Origin: Hymenobacter baengnokdamensis
Lineage (GTDB): Bacteria; Bacteroidota; Bacteroidia; Cytophagales; Hymenobacteraceae
DNA: 64,000 nucleotides
Assembly: GCF_008728635.1 (NCBI RefSeq)
Contig: NZ_CP044285.1
Coordinates: 3,968,001 to 4,032,000, forward strand
Direction of reading: 5' to 3'
In this document: positions 55,279-64,000 of the stretch, in pieces
How positions within the stretch are numbered: the stretch's first letter is position 1
Layout: the number at the start of each line of letters is the position of its first letter
Program-made: the position numbers and the translations under genes
The notes under the pieces: generated by a model
Told to the model about the DNA's origin: nothing
Seen by the model: only the letters and a program-made list of their open reading frames with translations
Database searches by the model: none

Positions 55279-58200
55279 TTAGAAATGGGTAAGCAGGCGC
55301 TCGCAGGCGAGTGTTAGTAAGTCGTTGGCATCGGCGGGGTCGGGCTTGAGCGTGCCGGTCAGCACCACGATGCGGGCCTGCGCCCAGTCGGGCACCCGCG
55401 CAAAGTGCTCGTCGTAGAAGCCTAGCGCGCTTTCTTCATCATGCCGCAGGTTCATCACCACCAAGCGGCAAGGGTCGGCGGCGGTAGTGGGCGTGGCGTG
55501 GCTCAATTGCTGCCACTTGCTCACCATGCGCCCCTTAAAATGCGCCTCATTGAGGTTGGGATGGTAGAACGGGTCGTCGGGTGGCAGCGGAAACTGCCGC
55601 AGCGTGCGGTTGCCGTAGTTTTTGCAATCGATGTAGATTGGCCGGTTTTCCAGCTTGAGGTCGGCCACCTCAAATACCTTATCGGGCACGGCCGCACTGG
55701 TGGCTTTGATGCCCCGGCTTTTCAGCACGGCATCAATCACTTCCTCCCCAATAGCCCCGACCAGGATAGACTGGTACACATAGGGCAGCAGGTACGTACC
55801 CGAGTCTACGAAGGCCAGCTCGTAGCTGCGCACCCGGAAATGGGTGGCTAGCGGCGAACCCAGCTGGCTGTTCACGGGGCGGTAGGCGGCGTTCAGGTCC
55901 CAGGGCTTGAACTCGGGGCTGTTAGTGCCCGGCGGGGCCAGGTGCATTTCGTGGTTGATGAGCAGCTTGCCCTCCCGCACGTAGTCGCTGCGAAACGTGC
56001 CCCGGATACGGGCCAGTTGGTTGGGGCGCGGCTTGTCGGCTAGGGTCTGGCCGGGGCGCAGCGGGCGGGGCAGGTCGTGGCGCAGCACGTCGTCGCGCAG
56101 CCACTGCCAGCGCTGACGGGCATCGCCCTCGCCAGTGCGCTTAAAATGCTCTAGCTCAAGCACCAGACGGTGAATAGCGTCGCGGGCCGCGTCGTTGGCG
56201 CGGCGCAGGTCGTGCAGGTCGTCTTCCAGCTCTTTGCGGGCCTTTTTCTCCTCGCTCCCGATAGCGGCCAGCAGCGTTTGCATGTTGCCCGAGGCGTAGC
56301 GCAGGTAGTTGTCGCACTCAGTGGCTAGCTCGGGGTCGGCGGCCATGCGGGCCAGCACGCCATACACGTCGCGGGCCAGGCACAGCCGCTGCTCGGGCAT
56401 GTGCTGCCACACCCGCTCGATGCGCCCCAGCGCCTGCACCAGCACGCTGAACTGGTTCAGCACCCCATCGGTCGTATTCAGGTACTCTGCGTTGTAGCGG
56501 TTGAGCCGGCGAATCTGGCCGAGCAATCCGCTAGCCTGGGCTGCCGTCAGGCGTTTGGCATACAGCAGCTTTAGCACCCCATACACGTCGCGCTTGATAG
56601 CCGCGTGCTGCTCAGTGGCCGTGGCGTGCGGCTCTACCCCACTAAAGTAGTAGTACGGCGCTTCGAGCAGGTGCAGAAACTGAAAATCGCGCTTGCCGGC
56701 ATTGCGCCCGGCCTCATAGTCGGCAGAAGTCTGATAGTATTGAAGGTTTACCCCATTGCCCGCCGAGGGGTAGGTAGTGATAACCACCACCGGTCGCCCC
56801 GCCCAAAATAGCGCGTTGTACTGTGCGTGCAGCGTAGGGTCGGTGCGCAGCTCCTGCCCAAACCGGGCATCGTAGAGGGCTACCGTGCAGGCTACCCGGT
56901 GCTGCCGGGTTTCGTCACGGCACCATACGTCGTAGATGCGCAGGTTTTTGTCGCCCGCTGCCGGGTGTGGCGTCGCCCCAAACCAGCCATCCTCGTCGCC
57001 GCCCGTATCGAGCAGGCGCTGCACCTGCCGCAGCGAGGACAGAAAAACCAGGTGCGTGGGGCCGGTCGCCAACTGGGCCGGGTCTTGCGTGGCTAGCCGG
57101 GCCAGCAGCCAGAATACGTGCTGCACCCGCCCCAGCCGGTGGCTCAGCGCGCCCGCCTTTTTGCCAAAATAATCGGGGTCGGCCTGGGCCAGAGCAGCCA
57201 ATTGCTGCCCAAAAGGCGCGAGCAAACTTAGCGGCTCCACCACTTCGTGCGTGATGGTATTCTGCCGTGCCCCGGCCTTACTAGCATTGGCATGGCGCAC
57301 ATCGGCTTCATCGGCCGGCGTATTGGGCAGCGGGCCGAATGAGTCGGTGGGGCGGCCGGGGTGCGCCAGGCCGGTCCAGTCGAAGTTGCGCAGCACCCGC
57401 TGAATGTGCGCCGTAGCCGACAGCCCAAATACCAGGTGCTGGCCCGCCAGCGCCCGCAGCATCGACTCGGGGCTGTCGTTGAGCGAGTGGTACAGCACGC
57501 CTACCTCCTCGGGGTCGGTGAGTTGGCTTGTGTCCATCTCAATCTCGTAGAGGCCAAAGCCGTTGGTCAGCAAGCTACCGTAGCTGGTTTCGCACAGCTC
57601 GTACTGGGCCCCTATCTGGCTCACCTGCCGAATTTCGCGCAGGTAATCGGTGCTGCCAAAGCACTGGCGCAGCACCTCGAAATAAATATCCTCGTGCTCG
57701 GCCTGCAAGCGATTAAACAACCGGATAATGTCCTTCACGGCCCGCGTTACTACATCGAACAGCAGAAAGGCATTGGGGCCACCCGGCGCGGCCGTGAGGG
57801 TAAATGAATGCTGCCGGGGCGTGGCCGGGTGCAGGTACACCGGCTGCTGCACCAGCGAGCGGTTCGACTGAAAAATGGCCCGCCCGCGCAATTCTTCCTC
57901 CGCCGTATCGAAGTGGGTAATATTCGGAAAATCAATCTTGTGCTCTAGCAAAAGCACGTCGATGCGAGTCTGAATGGCCTGCATCATCTCCCGAATGGGC
58001 TTCCACTCGGGCCGGTGGGCCAGGTACTGCGGGTGCGTGAGCTTGCGGCGGCATAAGCGCTCGTAAAACGTCTGCACCAGCCCAAACGGGTCGCGCACTT
58101 CCTTATCGTGCGCCAGCAGGTCGAGCAGGTCGTTTTCGAGAAAGTCGAACTCGTCGAACACGAATACGTACCGCCCTTCCGCGGGTGCCTCCCAGCGCCC

Positions 58201-58884
58201 TAGCCGCACCGTGCGCTGCCCGTCAAACACGCCGTGGAATGCCTTATGTACCGTCAGCAAAAGCAGCCGGCAGCTAGCATCAGCCTGAAAATGCAGGTAA
58301 GGAAAAAGGCGTGGCCACACCGCCAGCGTAGCCAGCTCCTGGGCCGGGCGCTGGTCGATGCGCTGCTTGGCAAGCGGAGCTCCAGCGGCTAGCCGACGCG
58401 CCAGGGCCAGTAGCTCTTTGAGCGGCTTGAGGGCTTCGCTAGCCAGGTCGCCCAAGTCCACCAGGCCAGCCCCACGCGCTCCCATCTCCCACGCCCGCTT
58501 AAACCGTTCGGCTTTGCCGCGCAGGTCGTCCAGGCTAGTGGCGGGCAGCCGCTCGAGCCGTCGGTATTCGTCTAGCAGGGCGGGCAGGTGCGGGTGCTGC
58601 AACATCTCATTCAGCGACCCATCGTCCAACACCTGCTGCAATTGGTCGGCATCCTTATGCTGCTGCACATACTGGCGCGGCTCTTCTACCAGCGCAGCCA
58701 TTTCATTTAGCAATTGAATCCGATTGGCTACGTAGATAAACTTGACGTCAGGCGGATAATCCCCCGTATTCAGCAACTCCGCCAAGCTACTGGTCTTGCC
58801 CAGCCCTGTGCCTCCCAGCACTAGCTTTAAGCCAGTTGCATGTGTTTCTATGGTGCGGCGGTAATAATCGGTGTATAAGCTCAT
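55279..58884 (-). CDS. SF2-like helicase fused to a PD-(D/E)XK nuclease
   Basis: From ATG 58884-58882 (MSLYTDYYRRT) the product is 1201 residues. Helicase motifs in order: Walker A GGTGLGKTSS (24-33), Ia KFIYVANRIQLLN, II YVFVFDEFDFLE (239-250), III FGLSATA (near 490), V VVVITTYPSAGNGVNL (699-714), VI VQALGRIERVW (816-826). A C-terminal nuclease follows: GAIGEEVI (Glu1047), FEVADLKL (Asp1075) and IYIDCKNY (Asp1086, Lys1088). A longer frame to 59160 runs into the IS630 element and is rejected. Followed by the 708-residue gene, 22 bases later. Not a type I or III restriction enzyme by motif order; I know no named defence system with this pairing. Confidence 0.85.
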   Translation of the reverse strand: MSLYTDYYRRTIETHATGLKLVLGGTGLGKTSSLAELLNTGDYPPDVKFIYVANRIQLLNEMAALVEEPRQYVQQHKDADQLQQVLDDGSLNEMLQHPHLPALLDEYRRLERLPATSLDDLRGKAERFKRAWEMGARGAGLVDLGDLASEALKPLKELLALARRLAAGAPLAKQRIDQRPAQELATLAVWPRLFPYLHFQADASCRLLLLTVHKAFHGVFDGQRTVRLGRWEAPAEGRYVFVFDEFDFLENDLLDLLAHDKEVRDPFGLVQTFYERLCRRKLTHPQYLAHRPEWKPIREMMQAIQTRIDVLLLEHKIDFPNITHFDTAEEELRGRAIFQSNRSLVQQPVYLHPATPRQHSFTLTAAPGGPNAFLLFDVVTRAVKDIIRLFNRLQAEHEDIYFEVLRQCFGSTDYLREIRQVSQIGAQYELCETSYGSLLTNGFGLYEIEMDTSQLTDPEEVGVLYHSLNDSPESMLRALAGQHLVFGLSATAHIQRVLRNFDWTGLAHPGRPTDSFGPLPNTPADEADVRHANASKAGARQNTITHEVVEPLSLLAPFGQQLAALAQADPDYFGKKAGALSHRLGRVQHVFWLLARLATQDPAQLATGPTHLVFLSSLRQVQRLLDTGGDEDGWFGATPHPAAGDKNLRIYDVWCRDETRQHRVACTVALYDARFGQELRTDPTLHAQYNALFWAGRPVVVITTYPSAGNGVNLQYYQTSADYEAGRNAGKRDFQFLHLLEAPYYYFSGVEPHATATEQHAAIKRDVYGVLKLLYAKRLTAAQASGLLGQIRRLNRYNAEYLNTTDGVLNQFSVLVQALGRIERVWQHMPEQRLCLARDVYGVLARMAADPELATECDNYLRYASGNMQTLLAAIGSEEKKARKELEDDLHDLRRANDAARDAIHRLVLELEHFKRTGEGDARQRWQWLRDDVLRHDLPRPLRPGQTLADKPRPNQLARIRGTFRSDYVREGKLLINHEMHLAPPGTNSPEFKPWDLNAAYRPVNSQLGSPLATHFRVRSYELAFVDSGTYLLPYVYQSILVGAIGEEVIDAVLKSRGIKATSAAVPDKVFEVADLKLENRPIYIDCKNYGNRTLRQFPLPPDDPFYHPNLNEAHFKGRMVSKWQQLSHATPTTAADPCRLVVMNLRHDEESALGFYDEHFARVPDWAQARIVVLTGTLKPDPADANDLLTLACERLLTHF

Positions 58885-58910
58885 GCGCAAGAGGGCCAGG
58901 GGTAAAACTA

Positions 58911-59920
58911 GAGCAAACTTCAGGTTTGTGTACAGGCTATAACGTACATTCCGTTCATGAAAGCTTATTCTACTGACTTGCGCGAACGCGTGGCGGCCGC
59001 TTGCCAGCAAGGTAGCCGCACGATTGGCGAAGTGGCCGCGCAGTTCAGCGTGTCGGATTCGTTTGTGCGCAAGTTGCGCCGACGCCAGCGCACGAGCGGT
59101 TCCGTGGCTGCTTTGCCGCAACGCAGTGGGCCAGCGCCGTTTCTGAACGCGGCGGCCCAAGCGCAGCTGGCGGCCTGTTTGCGCCAGGAGCCCGATGCCA
59201 CGTTGGCGGAATTGTGTATTTGGCTGGCCGCCATCGGCGGTCCGGCAGTGAGCCAGACCACACTCTGGCGGGCGGTGCAGGCACTGGATTGGCGGCGAAA
59301 AAAAAGAGCGTCCATGCCGCCGAACGCGACACGCAACGGGTGAAGGAGCTGCGCCGAGCTTTTGTAGAGGCGCTGCAAGCCGAGGATTTTACCTGTTTTA
59401 AGTTCGTGGACGAGACCAGCACTAACCTGACGTATTGCCGCCGCTACGCCCGGGCCGAAGGCGGGCAGCGCGCCCGCCAGGCCACGCCCCTGCACGGCGG
59501 GCCCAACGTGACGCTGGTGGCGGCGCTGACGCCGAACGGGTTGCAAGCGGTCATGACCCTGAGCGGGGCCGTCAACGGGGACGTGTTTGCCGCCTACCTC
59601 GACCAGGTGCTCGGCCCCACGTTGCGGCCCGGCGACGTGGTCGTGCTCGACAACCTGCCGGCCCACAAAGTGGCCGGGCTGACCGAGCTCGTCGAAGCCC
59701 GCGGGGCCCGCCTGCTGTATTTGCCGCCCTACTCGCCCGATTTCAATCCCATCGAACTCGCCTTCAGCAAGCTCAAAACCTGGCTGCGCACCGCCCAGGC
59801 CCGCACCCGCGAGGCCCTGGAAAGCGTCATTCACGACGCCACCAATTGGATAACTGAGCTCGACGCGAAAAACTGGTTTGACCACTGTGGTTATCATGTA
59901 CACTAACCTGAAATCTGCTC
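58911..59920 (+). mobile_element. IS630-family insertion sequence (1010 bp)
   Basis: Bounded by imperfect inverted repeats of about 25 bases (left GAGCAAACTTCAGGTTTGTG, right end reading GAGCAGATTTCAGGTTAGTG on the minus strand) and flanked by TA on both sides (58909-58910 and 59921-59922), the target duplication of IS630/Tc1-mariner elements. Contains one transposase in two frames. It lies 26 bases upstream of the helicase ATG and may have replaced its promoter. Confidence 0.9.
58957..59906 (+). CDS. IS630-family transposase, expressed by -1 frameshift
   Basis: The first frame (58957-59343, MKAYSTDLRERVAAACQQGS) is a paired helix-turn-helix DNA-binding domain. The second frame carries the DDE nuclease: FKFVDETSTN (first Asp), VVVLDNLPAHK (second Asp) and YSPDFNPIELAFSKLK (Glu). 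The A8 run at 59298-59305 is a slippery site: a -1 slip joins DWRRK to KKSVHAAERDTQ and gives about 315 residues. Such frameshifting is normal in this family, so the gene is probably active. Confidence 0.9.
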
Positions 59921-60149
59921 TAAAAATATTGGCGCAATTAATGGCTCGCTTACTAAACACGTTGCCTACCAATTGCTAAAAATGAAGGCACACCCCCTAT
60001 AAATCCCTTCTGCTTGTTACAAGCTATTGAAAATCAGAATTTTTATTTTTAAATGTTTTTTCAAGGTACTTAGGTGACCAGCTTTCGCAGCCCAGGATTT
60101 CAAGCCAAAAAATCAGACCCGTTGTAGCTTACCGCCTCAACCGCTCCTT

Positions 60150-60818
60150 GTGCCGCACCTCGCCCGCCTGCTTCACCTTGCCGATTCGGCCCTGCCCACC
60201 GGCTCTTTTGCCTACTCCTACGGGCTGGAAAGCAGCCTGACCTTCGGCCTGGTGCGCACCGAAACGGAGTTTCGGGCCTATCTCTATTCCTTTCTTCAGC
60301 AAGCGGTTGGGTTTGAGCTGCCATTTATTACCTCGGCCGCGCACCTGGCTGAGGCAGAGCTAGCCAGCCTTTTAACCGAGTACGATGCCCAGCTGCTCAC
60401 GCCCGCGCTGTACCAGGCCAGCCTCACGCAGGGCAAAAACTGGCTGAAGTTGCTAGCTACCTTTTACCCCGAAGCAGGGCTAGCCGAGTTGGGCCGCGAG
60501 CTGGCGCAACGGCAGTTGCCCGCGCATTTTGTGCCATTGTTTGGCCTTAGCTTAGGCAAAGCTGGCTTCGCCGTGGCTGATATTCAGGCTACTTACCTGC
60601 ACCTGACCCTGCGCGACCAACTGAGTGCGGCCATCCGACTGGGCTTTATCGGGCCAATGGCGGGGCACCTGCTGCAACACGATTTTTACGAAATTTTTGA
60701 GAATTTGCTGGATGCCGCCGATATTCGGCCCTACACCGAGGCTACTCGTTGCACTTTATTACTCGATGTAGCGCAAATACTACACGACGACATTTACTCG
60801 CGACTCTTCCAGAATTAA
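60150..60818 (+). CDS. ureF: Urease accessory protein UreF
   Basis: Part of the UreD-F-G complex that loads nickel and carbon dioxide on urease. From GTG 60150 (no ATG in frame nearby) the 222-residue protein has the family segments LHLADSALPTGSFAYSYGLE, SLGKAGFAVADIQATYLHL and AIRLGFIGPMAGHLLQH. Helical throughout. It is separated from ureC by 7.5 kb of inserted genes. ureE is expected beside it and is absent. Confidence 0.92.
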   Translation: MPHLARLLHLADSALPTGSFAYSYGLESSLTFGLVRTETEFRAYLYSFLQQAVGFELPFITSAAHLAEAELASLLTEYDAQLLTPALYQASLTQGKNWLKLLATFYPEAGLAELGRELAQRQLPAHFVPLFGLSLGKAGFAVADIQATYLHLTLRDQLSAAIRLGFIGPMAGHLLQHDFYEIFENLLDAADIRPYTEATRCTLLLDVAQILHDDIYSRLFQN

Positions 60819-60827
60819 CCCACGCCC

Positions 60828-60921
60828 GTCATGCAGAGCGCAGCGAAGCATCTCGCCCGCACCGCTGGGGTTACTAAATCCTAACGAAGCGAGTGGGATA
60901 CTTCGCTGTGCTCTGCATGAC
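60828..60921. repeat. REP-like inverted repeat (TCATGC...GCATCTC family)
   Basis: Left arm GTCATGCAGAGCGCAGCGAA (60828 on) and a right arm ending CTCTGCATGAC (to 60921), imperfect complements, between ureF and ureG. Confidence 0.8.
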
Positions 60922-60950
60922 AGACGATACAAGTAAGTATCACCTTATCT

Positions 60951-61703
60951 ATGGCTTTCGTCGATAAACTCGCCCTCTTGCTCCACGGCCACAGCCACGA
61001 GGTACTGGAGTCGCCCGGCGACTTTGCCGAGCGCGAAACCCGGCGCCTGCCGCCCTATCGCAACTTTCGTAAGCGGGCCTTCACGGTGGGCATTGGCGGG
61101 CCGGTGGGCACCGGCAAGACGGCCCTGCTCAAGGCGTTGTGCGAAAGCCTGCGCGACGACTACCGCCTCGGCGTGGTCACCAACGACATCTTCACCCGCG
61201 AGGATGCCGAGTTTCTGATTCGCCACAGCGCCCTCACCGCCGACCGTATCGTGGGCGTTGAAACCGGCGGCTGCCCACATGCCGCCATCAGAGAGGATAT
61301 ATCCTTGAACATGAATGCCCTGGAAGGGCTCATGGAGCGTTTCGACAATCAGCTTGACTACCTGTTTGTGGAAAGCGGCGGCGACAACCTGGCCGCCCAC
61401 TTCAGCCGCGAGCTGGTCGACTATTCTATTTACGTGATTGATGTGTCGGGCGGCGATAAGATTCCGCGCAAGGGCGGGCCGGGCATTACCCAATCGGACC
61501 TGCTGGTAATCAACAAGATTGACCTGGCTCCGCTGGTCAAGGCTGACCTGGAGGTGATGGACCGCGACTCGCGCCGGATGCGCGGCGACGGGCCGTTTGT
61601 TTTTGCGCGTGCCGCCGATGGCCATAACTTAGGGGCCATTATCGACCACATTCACCTGGCTAAGACGCAGGCTTTGGCGGCTGTGCGCGAAGACCGCCGC
61701 TAG
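60951..61703 (+). CDS. ureG: Urease accessory GTPase UreG
   Basis: SIMIBI-class GTPase that delivers nickel to urease. The 250-residue protein has the P-loop [14 protein letters not shown], the metal-binding [15 protein letters not shown] (Cys-Pro-His), the switch segment [14 protein letters not shown], and the guanine-specificity motif [11 protein letters not shown]. It starts at ATG 60951 with a non-conserved N-terminal extension of about 40 residues before RAFTVGIGG, some of it His-bearing ([10 protein letters not shown]), which might bind nickel. Length is slightly above the usual 200-220. Confidence 0.95.
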   Translation: MAFVDKLALLLHGHSHEVLESPGDFAERETRRLPPYRNFRKRAFTVGIGGPVGTGKTALLKALCESLRDDYRLGVVTNDIFTREDAEFLIRHSALTADRIVGVETGGCPHAAIREDISLNMNALEGLMERFDNQLDYLFVESGGDNLAAHFSRELVDYSIYVIDVSGGDKIPRKGGPGITQSDLLVINKIDLAPLVKADLEVMDRDSRRMRGDGPFVFARAADGHNLGAIIDHIHLAKTQALAAVREDRR

Positions 61704-62038
61704 CCCCGGCGACGCAAGCTGAGCCTCAGCGTCGTATCTTACTCTCCGGTTCGCGCCCCCACTGCGCGCTACCACCCCGGTAACGGCTGACTCTGTTGGC
61801 CTTGTCTCGCCCCTACCCCCTCCCCCTCCCACCCACTACGGATGCCGATTTTCGGCACTAGCCTCGCTGCTTTCAAAAAGCAGCTTGGGGCCAGCGCCGC
61901 GAAGCCGTGCCCGGCCGCCTGCCTGTAGCGTGGACTCTGCGAGTCCGCACGCAGGTGGCAGCCGGACGATAGCACGCGCGGACTCGCAGAGTCCACGCTA
62001 CACGCAAGCGCTTTACTACTTGATAATTCTTACCTGCA
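61704..62038. other. Intergenic region before gltB
   Basis: About 335 bases with no gene; most notable content is the hairpin repeat at 61925-62001. Short frames here are translated repeat sequence. Confidence 0.5.
61925..62001. repeat. Inverted hairpin repeat (GTAGCGTGGACTC family)
   Basis: Second copy of the 47747-47824 element: same two arms in inverse orientation, with an unrelated 26-base middle. Confidence 0.85.
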
Positions 62039-64000
62039 ATGACTACGCCCACCCTCTACCGGCCCGAGTTTGAGCACGACGCCTGCGGCACCGGGTTTCT
62101 GACGTATATCGACGGGCGCAAGAGCCACCAGATTGTGGCCGACTCGCTGACCATGCTCGCCAATATGGAGCACCGGGGGGCCTGCGGCTGCGATTCCGAC
62201 TCGGGCGACGGCGCGGGAATTCAAATTCAGCTGCCGCACTGGTTTTTGCTCGAAGAGTGCGTGGCCCACGGCATCCGGCTGCCCGAGCCGGGCAACTACG
62301 GCGTGGGCATGGTCTTCTTTCCCAAAAAAGAGAAGCTGCGCGCCGCCAGCAAGCAGGTAATTGCGGAGGCCGCCCAGCGGCTGGGCATTCCGATACTTGG
62401 CTACCGGCTGGTGCCGGTGCGCACGGCGGGCATCGGCGTCACGGCGCTGTCGGCCGAGCCAGCGATTGAGCAGCTGTTCTTGGGGCAGCCGGTAGGGCTA
62501 GCCACCGACGCAGACTTTGAGCGCAAGCTTTACGTGCTGCGCCGACTGGTTATCAAGTCATTGAATGAGCAGCTGCCGGCGGCGCTCGACGACTTCTACT
62601 TCGCCTCGCTTTCGTGCCGCACCATCGTGTACAAGGGCCAGCTGACGACTTTCCAGGTCGGCATGTACTTCCCCGACCTCAGCGACGAGCGCGTGACCTC
62701 GGCGTTCGGGCTGGTGCACTCGCGCTTCTCCACCAACACCATGCCCTCGTGGCGACTGGCCCAGCCGTTTCGCTACCTGGCGCACAACGGCGAGATAAAC
62801 ACGCTGCGCGGTAACCTGAACTGGTTTTTTGCGGGCCTGCCCAACTACACATCGCCCTACTTCTCGGCCGAAGAGATGGAGATGCTGCTGCCGGTTATCG
62901 ACCCGTGGCAGTCGGACTCCGCCTGCCTGGACAACATAGTGGAGTTACTATATCATTGCGGCCGGTCGCTGCCGCACGTGATGATGATGCTGGTGCCCGA
63001 AGCCTGGGACGGCAACGAGCAGATGGACCCGCTCAAAAAGGCATTCTACGAGTTTCACGCCACCTTTATGGCCCCCTGGGATGGCCCGGCAGCGCTTAAT
63101 TTCACGGACGGCACCCTGGTAGGCGCGATGCTCGACCGCAACGGGTTGCGGCCGTTGCGCTACGCCATCATCAACGACGGGCGCGTGCTGGTAGCCTCCG
63201 AGGCCGGCGTGCTGCCGCTGCCGCCCGCAAGCATTATCAAGAAAGGCCGCCTGCAGCCGGGTAAGATGTTTGTGGTCGACACCAGGGCCGGCCGGATTCT
63301 GACCGACCGCGAAATCAAGGCCCAGGCCGCTGGCCAGCAGCACTATGGCACCTGGCTCGAAAACTACCAGATTCGGCTCGAAGACCTGGCCGAGCCGCGC
63401 CAGGTATTTACCGACCTGGGCGCGGAGGCCGTCAGGAAATACCAGCAGGTATTCGGCTACACCCGCGAGGACGTGGAAACCGTGCTCACCCCGATGGCGC
63501 TGGAGGGCAAGGAGCCCATCGGCTCGATGGGCGTGGACGTGCCCCTGGCCGTGCTATCCGACCAGCCGCAGCACCTGAGCAGCTACTTCAAGCAGTTTTT
63601 TGCCCAGGTTACCAATCCGCCCATCGACCCCATTCGCGAGCGGCTGGTGATGAGCCTGGCCACTTTCATCGGCAACAACGGCAATATCCTGGACGAAAAC
63701 CAGCTGCACTGCCACTGCGTGGCGGCCAGGCAGCCGGTGCTCACCAATCTGGAGCTGGAGAAGCTGCGCAGCATCGACACCGGCTCGTTTCACGCCAAAA
63801 CGCTGCAGACCTACTTCCAGGCCGATGGCAAGCCGGGGGCGCTGCAACGCGGCCTCGAACGCCTGTGCCGCTACGCGGAAGACGCGGTGAACGACGGCTT
63901 CGAGGTATTGATTCTCTCCGACCGGGCCATGGACTCGGAACACGCGCCGATGCCGGCGCTGCTGGCGGTGTCGGCGGTGCATCACCACCTTATCCGGCGC
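62039..64000 (+). CDS. gltB: Glutamate synthase large subunit, N-terminal part (3' end outside window)
   Basis: Makes glutamate from glutamine and 2-oxoglutarate. ATG 62039 leads to MTTPTLYRPEFEHDACGTGF; Cys16 is the N-terminal nucleophile of the amidotransferase after removal of a 15-residue propeptide. The class II glutaminase domain includes LANMEHRGACGCDSDSGDGAG and HSRFSTNTMPSW with AHNGEINTLRGN. The central domain begins near residue 420. The frame is open to the right edge at 654 codons, of about 1500 expected. Downstream of urease, it can assimilate the ammonia released. Confidence 0.96.
   Translation, partial: MTTPTLYRPEFEHDACGTGFLTYIDGRKSHQIVADSLTMLANMEHRGACGCDSDSGDGAGIQIQLPHWFLLEECVAHGIRLPEPGNYGVGMVFFPKKEKLRAASKQVIAEAAQRLGIPILGYRLVPVRTAGIGVTALSAEPAIEQLFLGQPVGLATDADFERKLYVLRRLVIKSLNEQLPAALDDFYFASLSCRTIVYKGQLTTFQVGMYFPDLSDERVTSAFGLVHSRFSTNTMPSWRLAQPFRYLAHNGEINTLRGNLNWFFAGLPNYTSPYFSAEEMEMLLPVIDPWQSDSACLDNIVELLYHCGRSLPHVMMMLVPEAWDGNEQMDPLKKAFYEFHATFMAPWDGPAALNFTDGTLVGAMLDRNGLRPLRYAIINDGRVLVASEAGVLPLPPASIIKKGRLQPGKMFVVDTRAGRILTDREIKAQAAGQQHYGTWLENYQIRLEDLAEPRQVFTDLGAEAVRKYQQVFGYTREDVETVLTPMALEGKEPIGSMGVDVPLAVLSDQPQHLSSYFKQFFAQVTNPPIDPIRERLVMSLATFIGNNGNILDENQLHCHCVAARQPVLTNLELEKLRSIDTGSFHAKTLQTYFQADGKPGALQRGLERLCRYAEDAVNDGFEVLILSDRAMDSEHAPMPALLAVSAVHHHLIRR

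Noticed and set aside
58885..59160. 92-residue N-terminal extension of the helicase
   Set aside because: Lies in the IS630 element, antisense to its transposase; ATG 58884 precedes the first helicase motif normally.
1..64000. tRNA, rRNA, CRISPR arrays, replication origin
   Set aside because: Looked for cloverleaf arms, regular spacers and DnaA-box clusters by eye; none convincing. A computed scan (tRNAscan, Infernal) could still find a weak one.

Overview
The window looks like chromosomal DNA of a GC-rich Bacteroidota, most like Hymenobacter or a close relative in the Cytophagales. The evidence is promoter elements of the Bacteroidota TTG / TAnnTTTG type, a Bacteroidota-style ornithine carbamoyltransferase that acts on an acylated substrate, many secreted lipoproteins, CHRD, META and M1/M28/M48 secreted hydrolases, and many intergenic hairpin repeats. 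No tRNA, rRNA or CRISPR array was recognised.

Layout. 1-2443 is the 5' part of dnaB (minus strand), running off the left edge and interrupted by a 342-residue intein with a LAGLIDADG endonuclease. 2744-22797 is ordinary core sequence: mpl (broken by a frameshift), membrane and lipoproteins, an M48 and an M23 peptidase, a FAH-family enzyme, bcp, a quinone oxidoreductase, an SDR, marC, an EEP-family protein, dnaK, a CHRD protein, an M1 aminopeptidase and a META lipoprotein. 22873-31769 is a minus-strand set (argB, an M20 deacylase, argH, pyruvate carboxylase, a secreted protein, an M28 peptidase). It is transcribed away from a plus-strand set (GNAT, argG, argC, argD, carA, carB, argF') starting at 32165. 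The two sets share a compact pair of overlapping divergent promoters at 31822-31860. Together they supply most of arginine synthesis via acylated intermediates, plus carbamoyl phosphate. 47142-61703 is a urease cluster (nickel-permease-like gene, fused ureAB, ureC, ureF, ureG). 62039-64000 is the start of gltB, running off the right edge.

The arginine/carbamoyl-phosphate and urease operons are peppered with small foreign cassettes, several clearly AT-richer than their hosts. They are: an HNH endonuclease between argC and argD; an Imm50-like gene plus a GIY-YIG nuclease between carA and carB, bounded by 52-bp inverted repeats; a HigBA toxin-antitoxin pair behind carB, bracketed by a 128-bp duplication of the carB 3' end; a two-gene ADP-ribosyltransferase-like toxin candidate and a Uma2 nuclease gene, both frameshifted; a nuclease-NACHT NTPase gene between ureAB and ureC; and, between ureC and ureF, a two-gene operon. 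That operon encodes a 1201-residue helicase with a C-terminal PD-(D/E)XK nuclease and a 708-residue unknown partner, with an IS630-family element abutting its promoter. It is the best candidate for an undescribed conflict/defence system. ureE and ureD are not in the window.

Three genes (mpl, the ADP-ribosyltransferase-like gene, Uma2) each lack one base in a short C or G run. Real pseudogenes and indel errors in the assembly are both possible. All family assignments come from reading motifs; no database search was possible.
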